Positions 1 to 4,388 of a stretch of DNA of 6,763 nt are shown piece after piece. A program made the translations under genes and the position numbers. The notes beneath the pieces are model-generated. The model was not told the DNA's origin. It saw only the letters and a list, made by a program, of their open reading frames with translations, and did no database searches. This DNA comes from an uncultured Bilophila sp. (GTDB lineage: Bacteria > Desulfobacterota > Desulfovibrionia > Desulfovibrionales > Desulfovibrionaceae): contig CAUHBW010000213.1 in the NCBI GenBank assembly GCA_959604115.1, forward strand, positions 1-6,763. Reading direction: 5' to 3'. How positions within the stretch are numbered: the stretch's first letter is position 1; each line of letters begins with the position of its first letter.

Positions 1-2001
1 GAACGCATCCTGCGCGGCACGGTGGCCGACATCGCCCGCAAGGCCGAGGAGGCGGGCCTCGGACGACAGGCGCTCATCCTCGTGGGCCGGGCGCTCGAAG
101 CCGACGGCGGCGCGTCGCGGCTCTACGGCGCGGACTTCTCGCATGGCTATAGAAACCACCTTGTTACGGAAGCCTGTGACGGTCGCTGCGCCCTCTACGC
201 CTTCACCGACAAGGGGCTCGCGCGGGCGCGGGAAATCGCCGCCGGACTCGGCCTGCCCACGGCGATCCGCTGCACGCGGCCCACGAAGCTCGAAGGCGTC
301 GTCCACACGCCCGGCGAAACCTTCGACGCGCGGCTCGCCGCCGACTGGGGGCAGTTCGACGCGCACATCTTCATCGGCGCGACGGGGATCGCGGTCCGCA
401 AAATCGCGCCCCTGCTCCGCGACAAAGCCAGCGATCCCGCCGTATTGGCCTGCGCCGAGAGCGGAAGCCACGTGGTCAGCCTCACCGCCGGGCACCTCGG
501 CGGCGCGAACCGGCTGGCCCGGCGCGTGGCCCGCATCACCGGCGGGCAGGCCGTGGTCAGCACCGCCACGGACGTCAACGGCCTCCCCGCCTTCGACGAA
601 GTTGCCGCTCAGGAACATGCGCGCATCCTCAACACCGACGCCATCCGCCGCCTCAACGCCGCCCTGCTCGCCGGGGAGCCCATCGCCTTCTGCGGCCCGC
701 GCGCTGTGTACGACCGCCATTTCGCCTCGACCGGACAGGTCGCCTTCGTCGAGTCGCCGGAAGCGGTCGCGGTCCGGCACGCCGTGCGCTGGGACGCCCA
801 AGGCGCGCTGCCCGAAGGCGTGGAACATCTTGACGTCACAAGCCGTTCCTTCGTCGTGGGCGTAGGGTGCCGCCGAGGGGTCGAGCCGCTGGAGCTGCGC
901 TTCATCGCGGAAAACTACCTGTCCGATCTCGGCCTGAAAAAGGAAAACGTCGCCGCCGTCGCCACCTGCGACGTGAAGGCGGACGAGCCCGCCATCCTCG
1001 AACTGGGCGAAAAGTGGCACGTTCCCGTGGAGTTCCACGCCGCCGAACGCCTCGACGCCGTGCCCGTGCCCACGCCCTCGGAAAAGGTGCGCGCGAAGGT
1101 CGGCACCGCCTCGGTGAGCGAGGCCGCGTGCCTGCTCTCCGCCGGGTATGGTACCGAACGGCAACCAAAACTCTACGCGCCCAAGGCCGCCTTCGGGGAC
1201 GTGACGCTGGCGCTGGCGCGTCTGCCGCACCTGTCCGCGCCGGAGCCGAAACAGGGCCGGGTCGTGGTCGTGGGCCTCGGTTCCGGCGCGCCCGGACAGA
1301 TCACGCCCGAGGCGGACGAGGCGATCCGACGCTGCGACACGGTGGCTGGCTACAGCCATTACGTTGATTTCATACGCGATCGCATCGCCGGAAAGCCGAT
1401 TATCCAGAACGGGATGATGGGCGAGGTGGAGCGTTGCCGGGCCACGCTGGAGGCCGCCGCGTCCGGGCGCGAAGTGTGCATGGTGTGTTCGGGCGACCCC
1501 GGCATTCTGGCGATGGCGGGGCTGTTGTACGAGCTGCGGGCGCGCGAGCCGCGGTTCGCGGGCGTTCCGATCTCGGTTCTGCCGGGGATCACGGCGGCGA
1601 ACATCGCGGCGGCCTCGCTCGGCGCGCCGCTCCAGAACGGATTTTCTCTGGTCAGCCTGTCCGATCTGCTTGTCCCGGCGGACGAAGTGAGGCACAACCT
1701 CCGGGCGGTGGCGCAATCGGCCCTGCCGGCGGCGTTGTACAATCCGGCGGGACGCAAGCGGCGGCATCTGCTTGAGGAGTCGCTCGCAATCTTCCGGGAG
1801 CTGCGCGGGCCGGACGTGCTCTGCGCCTACGTCAAGAACGCCGGACGCCCGCAGGAATCCCAATGGATCGGCAGGCTTTCGGAATTTCCCGCCGACGAGG
1901 TGGACATGTCCACCCTCGTCATCATCGGCGGCCCGCGCACGCGGCTCGACTCCGGCGTCCTGTACGAAGCGCGGGGGTATGTCGAAAAGTATATGGAATA
2001 A
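1..2001 (+). CDS. cbiF-cbiG-cbiH: CbiF(CobM) C-terminus - CbiG - CbiH(CobJ) trifunctional cobalamin biosynthesis fusion, 5' partial
   Basis: The frame is open from the first base to TAA at 1999-2001, so the true start lies upstream. Counting the first codon as residue 1, residues 1-53 look like the end of CbiF/CobM (cobalt-precorrin-4 C11-methyltransferase), closing with SRLYGADFSHGYR. Residues 62-412 are a full CbiG, which opens the ring A lactone and releases the C2 fragment as acetaldehyde. Signatures are GATGIAVRKIAPLL from 126, AGHLGGAN at 163-170, and a C-terminal VGVGCRRG...ATCDVKADE block. Residues 419-666 are a full CbiH/CobJ (C17 methylation with ring contraction), an S-adenosylmethionine methyltransferase with GLGSGAPG near 425, GYSHYVDF at 450, GMMGEVERCR at 471 and SGDPGI at 497. 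The CbiG and CbiH parts are close to family length (about 350 and 245 residues), so both look functional. CbiG-CbiH fusions are known; the additional in-frame CbiF is less usual. No frameshift or missing signature was seen. Confidence 0.93.
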   Translation, partial: ERILRGTVADIARKAEEAGLGRQALILVGRALEADGGASRLYGADFSHGYRNHLVTEACDGRCALYAFTDKGLARAREIAAGLGLPTAIRCTRPTKLEGVVHTPGETFDARLAADWGQFDAHIFIGATGIAVRKIAPLLRDKASDPAVLACAESGSHVVSLTAGHLGGANRLARRVARITGGQAVVSTATDVNGLPAFDEVAAQEHARILNTDAIRRLNAALLAGEPIAFCGPRAVYDRHFASTGQVAFVESPEAVAVRHAVRWDAQGALPEGVEHLDVTSRSFVVGVGCRRGVEPLELRFIAENYLSDLGLKKENVAAVATCDVKADEPAILELGEKWHVPVEFHAAERLDAVPVPTPSEKVRAKVGTASVSEAACLLSAGYGTERQPKLYAPKAAFGDVTLALARLPHLSAPEPKQGRVVVVGLGSGAPGQITPEADEAIRRCDTVAGYSHYVDFIRDRIAGKPIIQNGMMGEVERCRATLEAAASGREVCMVCSGDPGILAMAGLLYELRAREPRFAGVPISVLPGITAANIAAASLGAPLQNGFSLVSLSDLLVPADEVRHNLRAVAQSALPAALYNPAGRKRRHLLEESLAIFRELRGPDVLCAYVKNAGRPQESQWIGRLSEFPADEVDMSTLVIIGGPRTRLDSGVLYEARGYVEKYME

Positions 2002-2043
2002 AAGGAAGATTAGGGAAAGGGGCGAGGAAGCGGGATTTTCGGA

Positions 2044-2120
2044 GCAAGGCGGCCGTTCCATACCCCTGTCCCATGTGGGAAGCCATCGAACGGGGATTCG
2101 GTACGGGCGAACGGCGTTGC
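2044..2120 (+). other. Long-range inverted repeat in the cbiA leader
   Basis: GCCGTTC at 2052-2058 pairs perfectly with GAACGGC at 2109-2115, and GCAA at 2044-2047 pairs with TTGC at 2117-2120, separated by a small asymmetric internal loop. Inside this closing stem are two small hairpins: TCCC/GGGA around ATGT (about 2069-2080) and ATCGAA/TTCGGT around CGGGGA (about 2086-2103). The arrangement resembles a folded leader RNA with a multi-branch loop. The pairing was read by eye, without energy calculation or covariation. Confidence 0.4.
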
Positions 2121-2152
2121 AAGGAGAGAAGAAAGAGGATTGGCGGAAGGAA

Positions 2153-2195
2153 GGGAAAAGGGGGCCTTCTTCGGAGGGTGAGGAGGCTCCTTCCC
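2153..2195 (+). other. Strong hairpin just upstream of cbiA
   Basis: The inner stem pairs 2164-2171 (GCCTTCTT) with 2180-2187 (GAGGAGGC), including two G-T wobbles, around an 8-base loop. After it, 2159-2163 pair with 2188-2192, and GGG at 2153-2155 pairs with CCC at 2193-2195 past a three-A bulge. The 3' arm contains AGGAGG (2181-2186), a perfect Shine-Dalgarno string, but it is 27 bases from the ATG, so it is probably not the main ribosome site. There is no U-run after it, so it is not a classic intrinsic terminator. It may stabilise the mRNA or be a relic of a dispersed palindrome. Confidence 0.45.
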
Positions 2196-2203
2196 CAAGA
2201 CTC

Positions 2204-2207
2204 GGAG
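2204..2207 (+). promoter_or_regulatory. Ribosome binding site of cbiA
   Basis: GGAG lies six bases before the ATG at 2214. This decides the start: the frame is open far upstream, back into the end of the previous gene, but only the 2214 ATG yields a normal CbiA N-terminus with the P-loop about 20 residues in. An in-frame ATG at 2073 has no Shine-Dalgarno and would add unrelated basic sequence. Confidence 0.6.
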
Positions 2208-2213
2208 TACGTT

Positions 2214-4388
2214 ATGGACAATAAGTTGACATTTCATGCTTTTTGCCTCGCCGCGCCGCGCTCGGGGGAGGGCAAGACCACGGCGGGGATCGCGCTGATG
2301 CGCGCGCTGGCCCGGCGCGGGCTGGTCGTGCAGGGCTTCAAGTGCGGGCCGGACTACATCGATCCGAGTTTTCACGCGCAGGCCACGGGCCGTCCCGCCT
2401 GCAATCTCGACACGTGGATGATGGGCCGCAACGGCGTCCGCGCGCTGTGGGACAGCCGCGCCTCCGACGCCGACGCCGCCGTCTGCGAGGGGGTCATGGG
2501 GCTGTTCGACAGCCGCGAGCCGGGCGATCCGGCGGGCGGAACCGCCGACTGCGCCCGCGCGCTCGGCATTCCCGTGGCGCTGGTGTTCAACGCGCGGGGC
2601 ATGGCGTGGTCCGCCGCCGCGCTTGTCGCCGGGTTCCAGCTTCACGCGGCCCGCATGGGCGTCCGGCTCGTCGGCGTCATCGCCAACAACGTGGGAAGCC
2701 CCCGCCACGCCGACATCCTCCGCAGGTCGCTCGAAGGCGAGGGCCTCCCGCCCCTGCTCGGCGCGCTGCCCCGGCGCGAGGCGTGGCGGCTCCCCGAACG
2801 CCAGCTCGGCCTGATCCCCTCCGAGGAGGCCGGAACCACCGAGGCGTGGCTCGACGCGCTGGCCGAAGTCGCGGAAGAGTTCATCGACGTTGACCGGCTC
2901 CTGCGGCTCACAGCGACGCGACGCCCCCGCAAGCCCGCGCCCGTGATCCCGCCGAGCGTCCGGCCCCGGCGCATGGGCATCGCCAAGGACAAGGCGTTCC
3001 GTTTTTATTATGAGGAAAACGAGCGGGTTCTCGCCGCGCGGGGGTGGGAGCTGATCCCCTTCTCCCCTCTCGCGGACACGGCCCTTCCGCCCGATCTCGA
3101 CGCGCTGTATCTCGGCGGCGGCTACCCCGAAGTCTTCGCCCGCGAACTCTCGGACAACGCCGCCATGCGCGGGGCCGTCCGCGCCTTCGCACGGCAAGGC
3201 GGCGAAATCTATGCCGAATGCGGAGGGTACATGTACCTGTGCGCCGCGCTCGAAGCCTCCGAAGAAGACGGCGGAGCGGGGAGCCGCCTCGTGCGCCGAC
3301 CCATGTGCGGGGTCATCGACGCCACGGCCCGCATGGGCGGACGCATCCGCTCGCTCGGCTACCGGGAGGTAACGACGCTCGGCGGCGCGCCGTTCGGGCT
3401 GGACGACAACCGCTTCCGGGGCCACGAATTCCACTGGTCGGACATCGATCTCCACCGCGACTATCCGCCTCTGTACCGCGTCCGCACCGCCGCCGGAACC
3501 GAAAACGCCGGGGTCGCCTTCGGCAACGTCCGGGCCGGGTATGTCCATTTGTACTGGGGAGATGCGGATCAAAAACCCTCCGCCGGGGAGCCGGTTCCCG
3601 CGCCAGTTGCCGCGCCCCACTCTCCCGCCCGTTCCGCCGCCTGTTCGGAACCCTGCGGCGCGCCGACCGGAACGGATTCGGCGGAGCCGCGCGCCGGGGC
3701 TTTCGCGCCCGCCGAGGACGGACAGGGAACGAAGACGGATATGCGCGCCGAAACGCCGAAGTCCGCGTCCGTGGGGGCGTCTTCCGCGATCGCCTCCCCC
3801 AAGCCCAAAGGCGGAACGCCGGGCCGGGTCATTCTCCTGAACGGGCCGTCCAGCGCGGGCAAGACCACGCTCGCCAAGGCCCTGCAAGCCCGGCTGTTCG
3901 CGGAGCGTGGGCTGTGCAGCCTCACTCTGTCCATCGACCAGCTTTTGCGTTCCGCAACGGGAGGTTGCGAATCCGTGCTCGCGGGACTGGAGCGGACCGG
4001 CCTGCCCTTCATCGAGACGTTCCACGCCGGGATCGCCGCCGCCGCGCGGGCGGGCGCGTGGGTCATCGCGGACCACGTGATCGGGGAAAACCCGGACTGG
4101 GCGACGGACCTGCTCGAAAGGCTGGACGGCGTGCCCGTGCTGGCGGTGCAAGTGACGTGCGACGCCGAAGAACTGCGACGCCGCGAGTCCCGGCGCGCCG
4201 ACCGCAGCCCGGACTGGCCCCACGCCGAACGGCAGGCCCGCCGCATCCATATCCCGCTGCCGGGCCAGATAGTGGTGGACACCACCCGCACCAGCCCCGA
4301 GGACTGCGCCGCCTGCATCCTCGACGTGCTCTCCGCCGGGGACGGGCGCACGGGCGAAAACTCCATATCCCATCGAGGTTCCCTATGA
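2214..4388 (+). CDS. cbiA: CbiA cobyrinate a,c-diamide synthase fused to a CPT-like P-loop kinase domain
   Basis: The protein is 724 residues. Residues 1-448 are a complete CbiA, which uses ATP and glutamine to amidate the a and c side chains of (cobalt) cobyrinate. The Walker A-type loop APRSGEGKTT is at 14-23 and the family motif KCGPDYIDPSFH at about 43-54. A type-1 glutamine amidotransferase-like half follows, with the probable nucleophile Cys336 in YAECGGYMYL and the probable catalytic His445 in GYVHLYW. The length matches stand-alone CbiA (about 450-460 residues). An Ala/Pro/Ser/Glu-rich, probably disordered linker (449-536) follows. Residues 537-712 form a second ATP-binding domain of the chloramphenicol phosphotransferase-like family, described separately. 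No frameshift separates the two halves. The stop overlaps the next start as ATGA, so the next gene is probably translationally coupled. The CbiA assignment is very secure; the role of the C-terminal domain is open. Confidence 0.95.
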   Translation: MDNKLTFHAFCLAAPRSGEGKTTAGIALMRALARRGLVVQGFKCGPDYIDPSFHAQATGRPACNLDTWMMGRNGVRALWDSRASDADAAVCEGVMGLFDSREPGDPAGGTADCARALGIPVALVFNARGMAWSAAALVAGFQLHAARMGVRLVGVIANNVGSPRHADILRRSLEGEGLPPLLGALPRREAWRLPERQLGLIPSEEAGTTEAWLDALAEVAEEFIDVDRLLRLTATRRPRKPAPVIPPSVRPRRMGIAKDKAFRFYYEENERVLAARGWELIPFSPLADTALPPDLDALYLGGGYPEVFARELSDNAAMRGAVRAFARQGGEIYAECGGYMYLCAALEASEEDGGAGSRLVRRPMCGVIDATARMGGRIRSLGYREVTTLGGAPFGLDDNRFRGHEFHWSDIDLHRDYPPLYRVRTAAGTENAGVAFGNVRAGYVHLYWGDADQKPSAGEPVPAPVAAPHSPARSAACSEPCGAPTGTDSAEPRAGAFAPAEDGQGTKTDMRAETPKSASVGASSAIASPKPKGGTPGRVILLNGPSSAGKTTLAKALQARLFAERGLCSLTLSIDQLLRSATGGCESVLAGLERTGLPFIETFHAGIAAAARAGAWVIADHVIGENPDWATDLLERLDGVPVLAVQVTCDAEELRRRESRRADRSPDWPHAERQARRIHIPLPGQIVVDTTRTSPEDCAACILDVLSAGDGRTGENSISHRGSL
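3558..3821 (+). other. Low-complexity Ala/Pro/Ser linker between CbiA and the kinase-like domain
   Basis: These 88 codons (residues 449-536) are dominated by Ala, Pro, Ser, Gly and Glu, with no recognisable domain or long hydrophobic stretch. They start right after the conserved CbiA ending GYVHLYW and stop at the first strand of the kinase-like domain. The composition indicates a flexible tether. The frame stays open throughout, so the join is real in this sequence. Confidence 0.75.
3822..4352 (+). other. Chloramphenicol phosphotransferase-like (CPT family) P-loop kinase domain of the CbiA fusion
   Basis: Residues 537-712 of the fusion begin GRVILLNGPSSAGKTT, a Walker A loop with Lys550. 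They continue with LSIDQLL, where Asp575 aligns with the proposed catalytic Asp of Streptomyces CPT (there in the context FGVDSL). Next come VIADHVIG (Asp620-His621), aligning with IIIDDVFL, then the VQVTCDAEELRRRE...RADR block, and finally VVDTTRTSPEDCA, aligning with EVDTTHKESIECA. The length, about 176 residues, matches a whole CPT-fold enzyme. Family members phosphorylate small hydroxyl-containing molecules, and most are uncharacterised. Given its fusion to CbiA and its position before CobD, I infer a cobalamin-related substrate such as L-threonine rather than an antibiotic. Fold assignment is confident; substrate is not. Confidence 0.8.
4375..4388 (+). promoter_or_regulatory. Shine-Dalgarno and ATGA start/stop overlap coupling cobD to cbiA
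   Basis: GAGG at 4375-4378 stands six bases before the ATG at 4385. The ATG overlaps the cbiA stop (TGA 4386-4388) in the four bases ATGA. This is the standard arrangement for translational coupling and fixes the CobD start, which gives a normal N-terminus leading to the LLDFSVNVRPEGAP segment typical of CobD. Confidence 0.8.

Larger units (their letters stand above)
2002..2213 (+). promoter_or_regulatory. Purine-rich, structured intergenic leader before cbiA
   Basis: This 212-base gap has no supported gene. It is strikingly rich in A and G on the + strand, with an almost pure purine run at about 2119-2164, and is visibly less GC-rich than the flanking genes. It contains a long-range complementary pair (2044-2120) and a strong hairpin (2153-2195). 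A gap this long is unusual in an otherwise tightly packed operon, so it could be an untranslated regulatory leader, an mRNA processing site or a decayed repeat element. I found no convincing -35/-10 pair and no complete cobalamin riboswitch. A regulatory role is inference. Confidence 0.4.

Noticed and set aside
143..865. 240-codon + strand frame starting with the ATG at the CbiF-CbiG seam
   Set aside because: The product is Ser/Pro/Arg low complexity, and the other frame over the same bases gives intact CbiG.
2153..2195. Intrinsic terminator after the first gene
   Set aside because: The hairpin is strong but is followed by a few C and A bases instead of a T-run, and the downstream genes belong to the same pathway and strand.
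2002..2213. A bona fide cobalamin riboswitch ahead of cbiA
   Set aside because: The conserved GCCACTG core and a proper B12 box are not present, and the partial AGGGAA and AAGCCA resemblances are too weak for a call. Kept only as a checkable idea.
2073..2213. Earlier in-frame start for CbiA at 2073
   Set aside because: It has no ribosome site upstream, and the added residues are basic low-complexity sequence unlike any CbiA N-terminus.
2226..2231. TTGACA resembling a -35 promoter box
   Set aside because: It lies inside the cbiA coding sequence (codons for KLTF) and has no -10 match at suitable spacing.
3822..4352. Chloramphenicol resistance gene
   Set aside because: The domain belongs to the same family as Streptomyces CPT, but it is embedded in a B12 operon and fused to CbiA. 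Family membership alone does not support antibiotic phosphorylation.
2010..4373. 787-codon open frame on the minus strand opposite cbiA
   Set aside because: It mirrors the codon positions of a clearly real CbiA-kinase gene in GC-rich DNA. Its translation is Gly/Arg/Ala-rich with no domain motifs.
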